Made by a program: the position numbers and the translations under genes. The notes beneath the pieces were generated by a model. That model did no database searches, was not told the origin of the DNA, and saw only the letters and a program-made list of their open reading frames with translations. 64,000 nucleotides of DNA. Source: JACVRW01 sp963811055 (lineage in GTDB: Bacteria > Actinomycetota > Thermoleophilia > Solirubrobacterales > Thermoleophilaceae). Numbering within the stretch: position 1 is the first letter of the stretch; every line of letters begins with the position of its first letter. Location of the stretch: the NCBI GenBank assembly GCA_963811055.1, contig CAWEPQ010000003.1:120239-184238 (forward strand). Direction: 5' to 3'. Positions 56,517-64,000 of this stretch are shown here, one piece after another.

Positions 56517-57284
56517 CTAGTTGACCCGAGCGCCGACACGATCGCCGGACAGCAGCGCGCCGGCGTCGGGCGCAACTGGGTCGCGGCCGAGAGCGGTGAG
56601 TATCTCGTAGACGGTGGCCGTGGCGGCGGAGAGCACCGGCAGCCCCAGGGCCTGTTCCGCTAGGGGGATCGCCGGCAGTGACGGCATCTGCACGCACGCC
56701 GACAGCACCACGCCATCCGCCGTGGACGTGTCGAGCTCGCCGGCGATGTCGACGAGGTTCATTGGATCGAGGCGCCCCACGGCCACGTTCTCGGTCACCC
56801 GTAGGGAGCGCGTGTCGACGACTGTGATGCCGCAGTTCTCGATGTACTCGGCCACGAGCTGAGTCAGCGAGTCCTTGTAGGGAGTGACGATCGCCACGCG
56901 CCGCAAGCCGAGCGCCTCCATTCCCCGGATCAGTGCCCCGGCGCTGCTCACGACCGGGGCAGGCGCACCGTTCTCCGCGGCTCCGCGAGCCAGGCGTTCC
57001 TCCGCCTCGACGTGAGCACCGGGACCTTGCGCCATGATTGCGACAAGGCAGGCGTAGGCCAGCACATCGACGTGGGCGTCGCTCAGCTCTCTCACGCAGC
57101 GGTCCGCGTCGGCCACCATGCGGTCGAGCGAGTCCTTGTCCACCTGCAGCAGCTCAGCCCGGCTCGAATGGAAGGTGAAGCGCTCACCGGTCTCCTTCGA
57201 GCGCCGGTAGAGCATGTCCGGCACCTCGGTCTCGATCGTCGTGTTCGAGCTCGGCACGAGCAACCCGATTCGGGTGACGGTCAT
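56517..57284 (-). CDS. Maleate cis-trans isomerase (Asp/Glu racemase family)
   Basis: A 255-residue protein. RIGLLVPSSNTTIETEVP is the maleate isomerase N-terminal signature. Two catalytic cysteines are at 79 (LAYACLVAIMAQG) and 197 (LSACVQMPSL), close to the spacing in characterised maleate isomerases, which turn maleate into fumarate. Alternatives are arylmalonate decarboxylase or hydantoin racemase, but the N-terminus favours maleate isomerase. Start ATG 57284 has AAGGAG 6 nt upstream. It joins a NicD-like deformylase and a Mo-hydroxylase in the same operon. Confidence 0.85.
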   Translation of the reverse strand: MTVTRIGLLVPSSNTTIETEVPDMLYRRSKETGERFTFHSSRAELLQVDKDSLDRMVADADRCVRELSDAHVDVLAYACLVAIMAQGPGAHVEAEERLARGAAENGAPAPVVSSAGALIRGMEALGLRRVAIVTPYKDSLTQLVAEYIENCGITVVDTRSLRVTENVAVGRLDPMNLVDIAGELDTSTADGVVLSACVQMPSLPAIPLAEQALGLPVLSAATATVYEILTALGRDPVAPDAGALLSGDRVGARVN

Positions 57285-57303
57285 GTGTCTCTCCTTGGTT
57301 CGG

Positions 57304-57918
57304 TCATCGGGCACGCACCCGCCGGACAAGCGCCCAGAGCAGCAGCAGCGCGGCGATGGCGGCACCAATGCCGGCCGCCCGTCGTGGCGCGGGACTTGGA
57401 CCCGGGTGGGCGCCGGGCGGCTGGCCACCGGGCGCCTGCCCCTCACCCAGCCCACCCTCGGCGGGCGCGGGCTCCCCCGTGATCGCGCGCTCCAGCGCAT
57501 CAGAAAAATCCTTGGTGACCTGACCGGCCTGCTTGGCGACCACCTTCTGCCCCACCGACCCGAGCACGCCGCCCATTGCAAGATCGGACTCGAGCTCCAC
57601 GCGCGTGCCCCCGTCCACCTCGGCGAGCCGCACCGAGTTCGTTGTGCGCACGTTGCCGGCCGCTCCCTTCACCGCGCGCCCGACCGCGGTGAACTGCACG
57701 TACTCGTGGGGCCGGCGCTCCGTCACCCGCATCCTGAGGTCGAACGTCGCGGTCATCGGGCCGACGGCCTGGGTCACGCGGATCTTCGAGTTCTCCTCGT
57801 CGATCACCTCGACCGACTCCACGCCCGGCACGCAGCGTGCCACCTGGTCGACCTGCTCGAAGAACTCCCACAGGCGCTCGCGGCTTTCGGCGATGACGAA
57901 GGACTCCTGGACTTTCAC
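57304..57918 (-). CDS. coxG: CoxG-like SRPBCC membrane protein
   Basis: A 204-residue protein of the carbon-monoxide-dehydrogenase subunit G type. The SRPBCC domain (VKVQESFVIAESRERLWEFFEQVDQVARCVPGVESVE) fills the first 145 residues; a Pro/Gly linker and one C-terminal helix (GIGAAIAALLLLWALV) with a basic end anchor it in the membrane. CoxG-type proteins hold Mo-hydroxylases at the membrane and help pass electrons to quinone. GTG 57918 overlaps the large-subunit stop (GTGA). Confidence 0.88.
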   Translation of the reverse strand: MKVQESFVIAESRERLWEFFEQVDQVARCVPGVESVEVIDEENSKIRVTQAVGPMTATFDLRMRVTERRPHEYVQFTAVGRAVKGAAGNVRTTNSVRLAEVDGGTRVELESDLAMGGVLGSVGQKVVAKQAGQVTKDFSDALERAITGEPAPAEGGLGEGQAPGGQPPGAHPGPSPAPRRAAGIGAAIAALLLLWALVRRVRAR

Positions 57919-60305
57919 GCGCGCTCCCTCTCGGCCTGCCCTTGATTGATGGCTTCCCATACGCGCTCGGGTGTCACCGGCAGCCGGCTGATCTCGACGC
58001 CGAAGTCAGCCAGCGCGTCGCAGACAGCGTTCGTCACCGCGGCTCCCGGCGGGATCGTTCCCACCTCGCCGACGCCGCGAATTCCGAACGGCGTGACCGG
58101 CGAGGGCACCTCCGTGTGCAGCAGCTCCACCTCCGGCAGATCACACGCCGTGGGCACGAAGTAGTCGAGCATCGTTCCGTTGACGAGCTGGCCGGTGTCC
58201 GGGTCGTACCGAAGCTCCTCCGCGAGCGCGGCGCCGAACCCCTGCGCCAGCGCACCCCGGACCTGCCCCTCGATCGCGGTCGGATTCACGGGGGTGCCGC
58301 AGTCGTGCACCATCACGAAGCGCTCGATGTCGAAGTCGCCGGTCTCGGAGTCCACCGACACGAGCGCGGCGGCCGTGCCGAACCCAAAGGCGGCGGCCCC
58401 CGGCTCGTGGTATGCAGTCGCCTCGAGCCCGGGCGTCTCACCCTCGGGGAGCCTCAGCCCCAGGATCGCCGTCTCGTGCACCTCGGCGAGCGTGACCGAG
58501 CGCTCCGGGTCGTCCACCAGCCGGACCACGGTCTGGGCGATCTCGACCGCCTCCGGGCCGTCCGCCTCCAAGAGCCAGGCGCCCAGGCGCAGCACCTTCG
58601 CACGCAACTCCTTGGCCGCGGTCTCGATCGCTCCGGACCCGGCGATCATCGTGCGCGAAGCGAACGCTCCGGTGTTGAGCGGGGTCCCGGAGGTGTCGCC
58701 GGCGTGCACGCTGATCGCGTCGAAGTCGATGCCCAGCACCTCGCTGCACAGCTGCGCGAACGCCGTCTCGGTGCTCTGACCGAACGTGGACACGCCCGTG
58801 TAGAGATCGATCCCGCCGGAACGGTTTGCGCGCAGGGTCACGCTCTCGTGCGCGCCGAACTTGGATCCCCGGCCGGCGAGGAACTTCCCGCTGGCGTAAC
58901 CGGTGCGCTCGACGAAGGACGACAGCCCGACCCCGACATAGCGACCATCGGCCCGCGGGCCGCGGCCGGCCGAGCGGATGTCGTCGTAGCCGATCGCCTC
59001 GGCGGCCATGCGCAGGCAACGCTCGTAGTCGCCGCTGTCCTGCAAGGCCCCGCTCGGGTTGCGCCATGGAAGGTCCTCAGGGCGCAACATGTTGGTCGCC
59101 CGCAACTCGAGCGGGTCATGGCCGAGCCGCCGCGCGAGCCGGTCGACGAGCACCTCCCTCGCGAAGTTCACCTCGGGCTGGCCATAGCCGCGATACGCGC
59201 CCACCGGCGTCTTGTTCGTCATCACCACGCGCCGTTCGACGGAGGCGTCCTCGACGCGATAGGGCCCGGTGAACGTGACGCTGGAGAGCTGAGCCGAGCC
59301 GTAAGGGCCGTTGTAGGCGCCCAGGTCGGTCGCGTAGACGTTCTCCATGGCGACGATGCGACCGTCGCCCGACGCGCCGATGCGGAAATCGTGAACCGCC
59401 TCGCGCCCGTGTGTCGTTGCGCGGAAGTGCTCCAGCCGATCCTCGATCCACTTGACCGGCCGGCCGAGGGCCATCGTGTGGAGGCAGACGAGCAGGTCCT
59501 CGGGGTACACGCCCAGCTTGAGACCGAACGCGCCGCCCACGTCGGAAGCGATCACGCGCACTCCGCCCTCGTCGAGCCGCAGGCAGTGCGCCAACTGGTT
59601 GCGCACCAGGTGTGGCGTCTGGGTCGAGGTGTGCACCGTCAGCTCGCGCGGGCCTCCCCTCCACTCGGCGACGGTCCCGCGCGCCTCCATCGGCAGCCCC
59701 GTGACCCGGTTGATCGTGAACCTGCCTTCGACGATGGTCTCGGCGGCCGCGAACGCCGCATCCGAGTCCCCCATCCCCTGCGGGTTCGAGGCGAGCAGGT
59801 TTGTCGGTACCACGTCCGGGTGCAGGACCGGGGCCTCCGGGAGCTGCGCCGAGATCGCGTCGCTCACGTGCGGCAGCGGGTCGTAGTCCACGTCGATCAG
59901 CTCGATCGCGTCCTCGGCCACGCCCCGGCTGGTGGCCGCCACGCTCACGACCGGCTGGCCCTCGTACTCCGCGGTGCTCTGTGCCAGGGCGTAGTAGGGC
60001 ACCTCCGGGGCGCCGGGCACCGGACGCAGCACGTTGATCGGCCGAGTGCTCGCCCGGACGTCAGTGCCGACGAGCACGTGCCGCACGCCCTCGAGCTCGA
60101 GCGCCGCGCTCACGTCGAGCGCCTCGATGCGGGCGCGCGGGAACGGGCAGCGGCCAACCGCCATGTGCAGCCCGTGCGCAGGGCCGATGTCGTCTGTGAA
60201 GCGCCCCTCCCCGCGAAGCAGGCGGTCGTCCTCCTTGCGCGAGACCTTCGCCCCGATGCCCCCGGGCTGTACGCGGCGCTCGGTGCGCTCGAGCGTCTCA
60301 GCCAT
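57915..60305 (-). CDS. Mo-hydroxylase large subunit (xanthine dehydrogenase/CoxL family)
   Basis: A 796-residue molybdopterin-binding subunit. The active-site loop reads VGAYRGYGQPE, not the AYRCSFR of form I CO dehydrogenase nor AYRGAGR of form II, so it is an aldehyde- or heteroaromatic-hydroxylating enzyme. The catalytic Glu is in IRGVGEVGTIPPG. GVSTFGQSTETAFAQL and GTASR-like motifs bind the cofactor. It would hydroxylate a carbon next to a ring nitrogen or an aldehyde with water. It overlaps the small-subunit gene by 8 bp. Confidence 0.92.
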   Translation of the reverse strand: MAETLERTERRVQPGGIGAKVSRKEDDRLLRGEGRFTDDIGPAHGLHMAVGRCPFPRARIEALDVSAALELEGVRHVLVGTDVRASTRPINVLRPVPGAPEVPYYALAQSTAEYEGQPVVSVAATSRGVAEDAIELIDVDYDPLPHVSDAISAQLPEAPVLHPDVVPTNLLASNPQGMGDSDAAFAAAETIVEGRFTINRVTGLPMEARGTVAEWRGGPRELTVHTSTQTPHLVRNQLAHCLRLDEGGVRVIASDVGGAFGLKLGVYPEDLLVCLHTMALGRPVKWIEDRLEHFRATTHGREAVHDFRIGASGDGRIVAMENVYATDLGAYNGPYGSAQLSSVTFTGPYRVEDASVERRVVMTNKTPVGAYRGYGQPEVNFAREVLVDRLARRLGHDPLELRATNMLRPEDLPWRNPSGALQDSGDYERCLRMAAEAIGYDDIRSAGRGPRADGRYVGVGLSSFVERTGYASGKFLAGRGSKFGAHESVTLRANRSGGIDLYTGVSTFGQSTETAFAQLCSEVLGIDFDAISVHAGDTSGTPLNTGAFASRTMIAGSGAIETAAKELRAKVLRLGAWLLEADGPEAVEIAQTVVRLVDDPERSVTLAEVHETAILGLRLPEGETPGLEATAYHEPGAAAFGFGTAAALVSVDSETGDFDIERFVMVHDCGTPVNPTAIEGQVRGALAQGFGAALAEELRYDPDTGQLVNGTMLDYFVPTACDLPEVELLHTEVPSPVTPFGIRGVGEVGTIPPGAAVTNAVCDALADFGVEISRLPVTPERVWEAINQGQAERERA

Positions 60306-60777
60306 CGTCCTCCCCCCCGAGGTGCCGCTCGACGGCGTCGACGATGCCCTTGTAGCCGGTGCAGCGGCACAGGACGCCGGAGAGCTCCTCGCGGATCTCC
60401 TCGCGCCCGAGGCTGCGCCCCTCCCGCGCCAGCGCGGTCGCCGTCATCAGGAAACCGGGCGTGCAGAACCCGCATTGGAGGGCGTGCGCATCCTTGAAGG
60501 CCTCCTGGAGCGGTGCCAGGCCTTCGTCCCCGGCGAGGCTCTCGACGGTCTCGACCTCCCGGCCGTCCAGTTGGGGCGCCAGCATCAGGCAGGACTTCAC
60601 CGCCTCACCGTCCACGAGGACGGTGCACATCCCGCACACGCCCTGCTCGCAGCCGACGTGCGTGCCGGTCAGGCCCAGTTCGTGGCGGAGAAAGTCTGCG
60701 GCGTGCATGCGGCCCTCGACGCGCGCCCGGTGGACGGCTCCGTTGACCTTTACGGAGATCGCAACCGTGTCTTCCAT
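60298..60777 (-). CDS. Mo-hydroxylase small subunit, two [2Fe-2S] clusters (CoxS-like)
   Basis: A 159-residue electron-transfer subunit. The plant-type cluster ligands are CEQGVCGMC plus the distal Cys in AVKSC; the second cluster is bound by CGFCTPG and CRCTGY in the helical C-terminal domain. It passes electrons from the Mo centre to the FAD subunit. ATG overlaps the preceding stop by one base (TGATG). Confidence 0.93.
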   Translation of the reverse strand: MEDTVAISVKVNGAVHRARVEGRMHAADFLRHELGLTGTHVGCEQGVCGMCTVLVDGEAVKSCLMLAPQLDGREVETVESLAGDEGLAPLQEAFKDAHALQCGFCTPGFLMTATALAREGRSLGREEIREELSGVLCRCTGYKGIVDAVERHLGGEDDG

Positions 60778-61637
60778 CAGCGTTCTTCCCTCAGCTCGCG
60801 CAGCAGCCGTCCCATGTGGATGGGCACGAGGTGGGAGCGATACTCCGCACTCGCGCGCACGTCGTCGGGCGGGTCGACGACGTCCAGCGCCAGCCGAGCC
60901 GCCTCGTCGATCGCCGCGTCGTCCCAGGCCTGGCCCTCGAGGCGCTGCGCAGCCGCGGTGGCCAGCATAGGCCGATCGTTGACGCCGCCCAGCGCGATGC
61001 GTACCGAGTGCCAGCGGCCGTCGGCGTCAGGGGTGCCGAGGGCCACCATGCTCAGAACGGCGAAGTCATTGTGCTTGCGGCCGCGCTCGAAGAAGCGGAA
61101 GCGCGCCGGCGCGAGCGGCAGTCGCACCGCCACAAGCAGCTCCTCGGGCTCGAGCACGCTGGCGTACGGCCCGTCGAAGAATTCCTCGATCGGGATCGTG
61201 CGCTCACCGCTCGCGCTGCGCGCGACGACCTTCGCTCCGAGCGCGAGACAGGCGAGCGGCATCTCGCCGGTGGGGTCCGCCTGGGCCAGCGCGCCCCCGA
61301 TCGTGCCGCGGTTGCGGACCTGCCGGTCACCGATGAACCGCACCGCCAGCGGAAGCAGCGGCAGGCGCTCGGCGACCACAGGGGAGGTCTCGAGGTCCTT
61401 GTAACGGACCAGCGCGCCGATGACCGTCTCGGAGCCGCTGGCCTCGATGCCCCCGAGCTCGGCGCCAAGCTCGTTGATGTCGAGCACGACCGCGGGCCGC
61501 ATCAGCCGCATGCCCAGCATCGGCACGAGGCTCTGCCCGCCGGCCAGCACACGCGCCGTGCCCTCGTGCGCCGAGAGCTCACGCACGGCGTCGGCGACGC
61601 TTGCCGGCCGGACGTAGGCAAACGGGGCCGCCTTCAA
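60777..61637 (-). CDS. Mo-hydroxylase FAD-binding medium subunit (CoxM-like)
   Basis: A 286-residue FAD subunit. The flavin motifs AGGQSLVPM (about 35) and TIGGALAQADP (about 110) are complete, and the C-terminal CO-dehydrogenase flavoprotein domain follows. The TTG start at 61637 overlaps the stop of the NicD-like gene (TTGA). It completes a three-subunit enzyme with the two genes downstream (order medium, small, large). Confidence 0.92.
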   Translation of the reverse strand: MKAAPFAYVRPASVADAVRELSAHEGTARVLAGGQSLVPMLGMRLMRPAVVLDINELGAELGGIEASGSETVIGALVRYKDLETSPVVAERLPLLPLAVRFIGDRQVRNRGTIGGALAQADPTGEMPLACLALGAKVVARSASGERTIPIEEFFDGPYASVLEPEELLVAVRLPLAPARFRFFERGRKHNDFAVLSMVALGTPDADGRWHSVRIALGGVNDRPMLATAAAQRLEGQAWDDAAIDEAARLALDVVDPPDDVRASAEYRSHLVPIHMGRLLRELREER

Positions 61638-62485
61638 CTCGAGCGCTCCCCATGGTCGCGCAGGAAGCCCTCCACGGCAGCGACGAACCCGGGCAGGTTG
61701 TCCCAGGGGATCATGTGGCCCGCGTCGGGCACCGTCGCGATCGGTATGTCCTTCCGTATCTGCGCGAGCTCGCGGGTGCCGGCCTCGGTGACCACCGGGC
61801 TGAGCCCGCCGTGCACGAACAGCGCCGGAGTGGGTAGCACTCGCCACCAGTCGAGGAAGTCGTCGGTCTCGAAGCCGCGATACGTCTCGACGATGGCGGT
61901 CTCGTCGCACGTCGCGAGCCAGCGCGCGCGGAGCTCCAGCTCACGGCGCGGCCAGCTCGGCCAGTGCGCAGCGACCGCGTCGGCGGTGGTACCGGCCTGC
62001 GCCTCGGCGAGCTGACCGAGGAAGGCCTCGAGGCTGGTCGGATAGGGGTCGCGGCCGGGACCGCTCAGCGGCGGGTCGACGAGCACGAGCGAACCCGCGG
62101 CGCCGGGGTGGCGCACGGCGAGGGCCGCGCCGATGCGAGCCCCAAACGAGTGCCCGAGCACGATCGGGCGGTTCAGCCCGAGCCCGTCGATCAGGGCGGC
62201 GGCGTCGTCCGCGTAGTCCTCGATCGCATGCGAGCCGTCCTGTGGCACGCCGGACAGACCTCGGCCGCGCAGGTCCGCGACCACCGGCCTCACGGACCCG
62301 GCCAACTCGCGCGCGACGAACTCCCAGGTGATGGCCGGACTCGTGATCCCCGGCAGCACGAGCACCGGCGGAGCCGCGCCCCCGAAATCGAGCGCGTGCA
62401 GCGACACGCCGCCGGCCTCGACCATGCGGCTCTCGGCACCCGAGGCGTCGAGGTCGGCGCGTAGATCGGCGGCCACCGCGGTCAT
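61634..62485 (-). CDS. Alpha/beta hydrolase, NicD-like (N-formylmaleamate deformylase)
   Basis: A 283-residue alpha/beta hydrolase. The nucleophile is Ser113 in LGHSFGARIG; the His is in DAGHMIPWDNLPGF. Several segments recall Pseudomonas NicD closely, from memory: LPGITSPAITWEFVA, DLRGRGLSG, LVDPPLSGPGRDPYPTSLEAF and AGHMIPWD. NicD removes formate from N-formylmaleamate in the nicotinate pathway. ATG 62485 overlaps the upstream stop by 4 nt; the longer open frame above is out of frame with the dehydrogenase. Maleate isomerase and Mo-hydroxylase in the same operon support the assignment. Confidence 0.8.
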   Translation of the reverse strand: MTAVAADLRADLDASGAESRMVEAGGVSLHALDFGGAAPPVLVLPGITSPAITWEFVARELAGSVRPVVADLRGRGLSGVPQDGSHAIEDYADDAAALIDGLGLNRPIVLGHSFGARIGAALAVRHPGAAGSLVLVDPPLSGPGRDPYPTSLEAFLGQLAEAQAGTTADAVAAHWPSWPRRELELRARWLATCDETAIVETYRGFETDDFLDWWRVLPTPALFVHGGLSPVVTEAGTRELAQIRKDIPIATVPDAGHMIPWDNLPGFVAAVEGFLRDHGERSS

Positions 62486-63480
62486 GCGGCGATCTGTCCC
62501 CGGCGCAGCAGCGAGACCACGTGGTCGCCGAACTCCGATGTGGTGGCCGTCCCGCCCGCGTCGGCGGTCGGGCACTCGAGCTGGGCCGCTTCGACCGCGC
62601 GTTCGAGGGCTTTCGCCTCGGCCGGGCGGTCGAGCCCGTAGCGGAGCATCAGAGCCGCCGACAGGATCATCGCGGTCGGGTTGGCGATGCCGCGGCCGGC
62701 CAAGTCCGGCGCGGTCCCGTGCACGGGCTCGAAGAGCCCGACTCGTCCATCGCCGATGCAAGCCGAAGCTGCGACACCGATCCCCCCGGACAGGGCGGCC
62801 GCGACATCGGACAGGATGTCGCCGAAGGTGTTCTCGGTCACGAGGACGTCGAACTCCGCCGGATTCTCGACGAGGCGCATCCCGGCGGTGTCGATCAGCA
62901 GGTGGCGCACGTCCACGTCCGGGTAGTCGCCGGCGACCTCGTCGACGATGCTCCGCCAGAGCCGCGACGTCGCGAGCACGTTGGCCTTGTCGACCGACGT
63001 GAGGCGCCCGCTTCGCGTGCGTGCCAAGTCGAAGCCGCGCCGGACCAACCGCTCGATCTGGCTCGGGTGGTACTCGAGCCGATCCCAGACCGTCCCGTCG
63101 GGGTCGACCCCGCGCTGGCCGAAGTAGAGGCCGCCCACCAGTTCGCGCACGATCAGAAGGTCGATTTCCGGACCCGTGGAGGGGCGCAGGTTGGCGTACA
63201 CGTCGAGTTCGTGCCGGAGCCGGAACATGCCGTCCTCCGGGTTGTTCTCGTCTGTCCACGTGTAGCGGTCCGACCCCACCGCGCCCATCAGGACGGCGTC
63301 CGCGTCCCGACACGCCGCCAAGGTCTCCGGTGGGAGCGGATCTCCGCGCTCATCGATGGCCACTGCGCCCAGGAGGTGCTCCTCGGTGGTCGCTTCGGGA
63401 AGGACGACGGCCAGTGCCCGCACGGCTTCCCGCATCACCTCGCCGCCGACCCCGTCACCGGGGAGGCAGGCGATCCTCAT
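62482..63480 (-). CDS. Isopropylmalate/tartrate/D-malate-type decarboxylating dehydrogenase
   Basis: A 332-residue NAD-dependent beta-decarboxylating dehydrogenase. CLPGDGVGGEV begins it, KANVLATSRLW and NTFGDILSDVAAALSGGIGVAASACIGD are the family signatures with the metal-binding aspartates. It resembles LeuB, but the context is catabolic, not leucine synthesis. LeuB, tartrate dehydrogenase and D-malate dehydrogenase are near-identical in fold and cannot be separated here. CGGAG lies 7 nt before the ATG; a palindrome is just upstream. Confidence 0.85.
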   Translation of the reverse strand: MRIACLPGDGVGGEVMREAVRALAVVLPEATTEEHLLGAVAIDERGDPLPPETLAACRDADAVLMGAVGSDRYTWTDENNPEDGMFRLRHELDVYANLRPSTGPEIDLLIVRELVGGLYFGQRGVDPDGTVWDRLEYHPSQIERLVRRGFDLARTRSGRLTSVDKANVLATSRLWRSIVDEVAGDYPDVDVRHLLIDTAGMRLVENPAEFDVLVTENTFGDILSDVAAALSGGIGVAASACIGDGRVGLFEPVHGTAPDLAGRGIANPTAMILSAALMLRYGLDRPAEAKALERAVEAAQLECPTADAGGTATTSEFGDHVVSLLRRGQIAA

Positions 63481-63501
63481 GTGATCGCTCCGGACATTGC
63501 A

Positions 63502-63518
63502 TGCATGTATACCATGCA
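63502..63518. promoter_or_regulatory. 17-bp palindrome before the dehydrogenase gene
   Basis: TGCATG (63502-63507) and CATGCA (63513-63518) are perfect inverted repeats around TATAC. An overlapping 8-bp palindrome TGCATGCA occupies 63498-63505. They lie in the only gap of note in the catabolic operon (63481-63540). The A/T-rich centre in a GC-rich genome and the symmetry resemble GntR-type operators. No regulator is in the window. Confidence 0.5.
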
Positions 63519-63540
63519 GTCCCGGGGGCTCTTGAGCACG

Positions 63541-64000
63541 TCAGACAAGGCCCGCCAGGTCCCGGACGGTGTCGACGAGCTGGGCCCGCGGGTACTCGCC
63601 GTAGAGACGTTCTTTCAGGAATGGGGCCGGCGTCGCGTTGACGTTCTCGAACAGCTCGGTGCGCCCCGCGTGGGAGTCCGTGGTGAGGTCCCACACGAAG
63701 TTCATGAGCCGGTTCTTGTCCCGAGCGGTGATGTCGTTCCCGGGCAGCAGCTCCTCGAGCAGTGGCCCGATGTCGGGGTTGTCGAAGTCGGCCTTCTGGA
63801 ACCGCATCACCAGGCCCTGTCCACAGAGCTCCTGAAGGATGTGGATGATTCGGGGGTACTGCTCGATCGAGTGCAGCCGCCCGGCCGTCAGCAGCGTCAC
63901 CTCGGGCGCGATCACGCCTCCCTCCGTCGGCGCGGCCAGGTTCTCGGCGGCGAGCACGAAGGCCTTGAGCGTGTGCGCGTACTGCATCAGGTCCGCCATG
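63541..64000 (-). CDS. C-terminal part of an HpaB-type flavin monooxygenase, partial
   Basis: At least 153 residues, open at the window edge; the ATG at 63999 is probably internal. The pattern YAHTLKAFVLAAENLA, then DIGPLLEELLPGN, KNRLMNFVWDLT and HAGRTELFENV...LKERLYGEYPR follows the C-terminal domain of 4-hydroxyphenylacetate 3-hydroxylase (HpaB) proteins, which use FADH2 from a reductase. It is the first operon gene seen; HpaB-type enzymes open or hydroxylate aromatic rings. Confidence 0.65.
   Translation of the reverse strand, partial: MADLMQYAHTLKAFVLAAENLAAPTEGGVIAPEVTLLTAGRLHSIEQYPRIIHILQELCGQGLVMRFQKADFDNPDIGPLLEELLPGNDITARDKNRLMNFVWDLTTDSHAGRTELFENVNATPAPFLKERLYGEYPRAQLVDTVRDLAGLV

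Noticed and set aside
57942..60497. 851-codon plus-strand frame opposite the Mo-hydroxylase large subunit
   Set aside because: It is the antisense shadow of a clear conserved gene in GC-rich DNA; its product is Arg/His/Gly-rich with no fold signature.
57915..61637. Carbon monoxide dehydrogenase
   Set aside because: Subunit make-up and CoxG fit, but the active-site loop AYRGYGQPE matches neither form I (AYRCSFR) nor form II (AYRGAGR), and the neighbours are catabolic for ring compounds.
61634..63313. 559-codon frame joining the NicD-like protein with upstream sequence
   Set aside because: The upstream part is out of frame with the dehydrogenase gene; the hydrolase begins at ATG 62485 in the ATGA overlap.
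62482..63480. Leucine biosynthesis leuB
   Set aside because: The family matches, but no other leucine gene is near, and it lies in a degradation operon between a monooxygenase and a deformylase gene.
1..64000. tRNA, rRNA, insertion sequence or prophage genes
   Set aside because: I looked for T-loop patterns, transposase, integrase and phage structural signatures and found none I could support; the HNH protein at 35 kb has no mobile neighbours.

Overview
The window is a dense, very GC-rich chromosomal segment with about 70 protein genes. There is no rRNA, no recognisable tRNA, no CRISPR array and no insertion sequence. Frequent GTG and TTG starts, many stop/start overlaps of 1-4 nt, the SpoIIE-phosphatase/STAS pair, PucR and HxlR regulators and PhzF, DipZ and TAP-type hydrolase genes point to an actinobacterium. 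The mixture looks most like the class Thermoleophilia (Solirubrobacterales type), but that is inferred from gene content and not from a marker gene.

Layout. 0-12 kb: tail of a PDZ protease gene and a second trypsin-like protease, an NlpC/P60-like lipoprotein, DUF1244, a tail-anchored repeat protein, ferredoxin, aldehyde dehydrogenase, DipZ, a hotdog protein, a STAS/SpoIIE partner-switching pair, PhzF, PAS and metallo-beta-lactamase (MBL) fold proteins. 12-20 kb: a VOC protein, a GHMP sugar kinase coupled to a secreted, archaeal-looking GH1 glycosidase, AzlCD with an MBL-like gene, another MBL hydrolase, and a lipid pair (acyl desaturase plus cyclopropane synthase). 20-23.5 kb: a tightly overlapping trio of circularly permuted ATP-grasp, class-I glutamine amidotransferase-like and GCS2 carboxylate-amine ligase genes, likely making an unknown amide. 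23.6-28.4 kb: a Tat-type carotenoid oxygenase, then a two-component system flanked on both sides by genes for Asp/Gly/Ser/His-rich exported proteins. 28.5-48 kb: acyl-CoA dehydrogenase, PucR regulator, carbonic anhydrase, secreted propeller, PLC-like and glycosidase-like proteins, a divergent cold-shock pair (DEAD helicase and CspA), crotonase, P450, thioesterase and a TAP hydrolase. A gene-free stretch at 47.7-48.05 kb is full of inverted repeats. 48-53.6 kb: an HxlR/MFS divergon with a clear promoter and operator, a large secreted protein, VOC and SDR.

53.6-64 kb: a long minus-strand catabolic operon. In order of transcription: HpaB-type monooxygenase (cut by the window end), isopropylmalate/tartrate/D-malate-type dehydrogenase, a NicD-like N-formylmaleamate deformylase, the three subunits of a molybdenum hydroxylase, CoxG, a maleate cis-trans isomerase, a MetE-like methyltransferase, a Baeyer-Villiger-type monooxygenase and a DksA/TraR zinc-finger protein. 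NicD, maleate isomerase and Mo-hydroxylase together suggest breakdown of an N-heteroaromatic compound through the maleamate/maleate branch.

Two window-wide habits stand out. Several starts lack a Shine-Dalgarno sequence and sit 6-10 nt behind a -10-like hexamer (probable leaderless mRNAs). Four convergent gene pairs end on the same CTAG tetranucleotide. Coordinates were read by eye; start choices are explained per gene.
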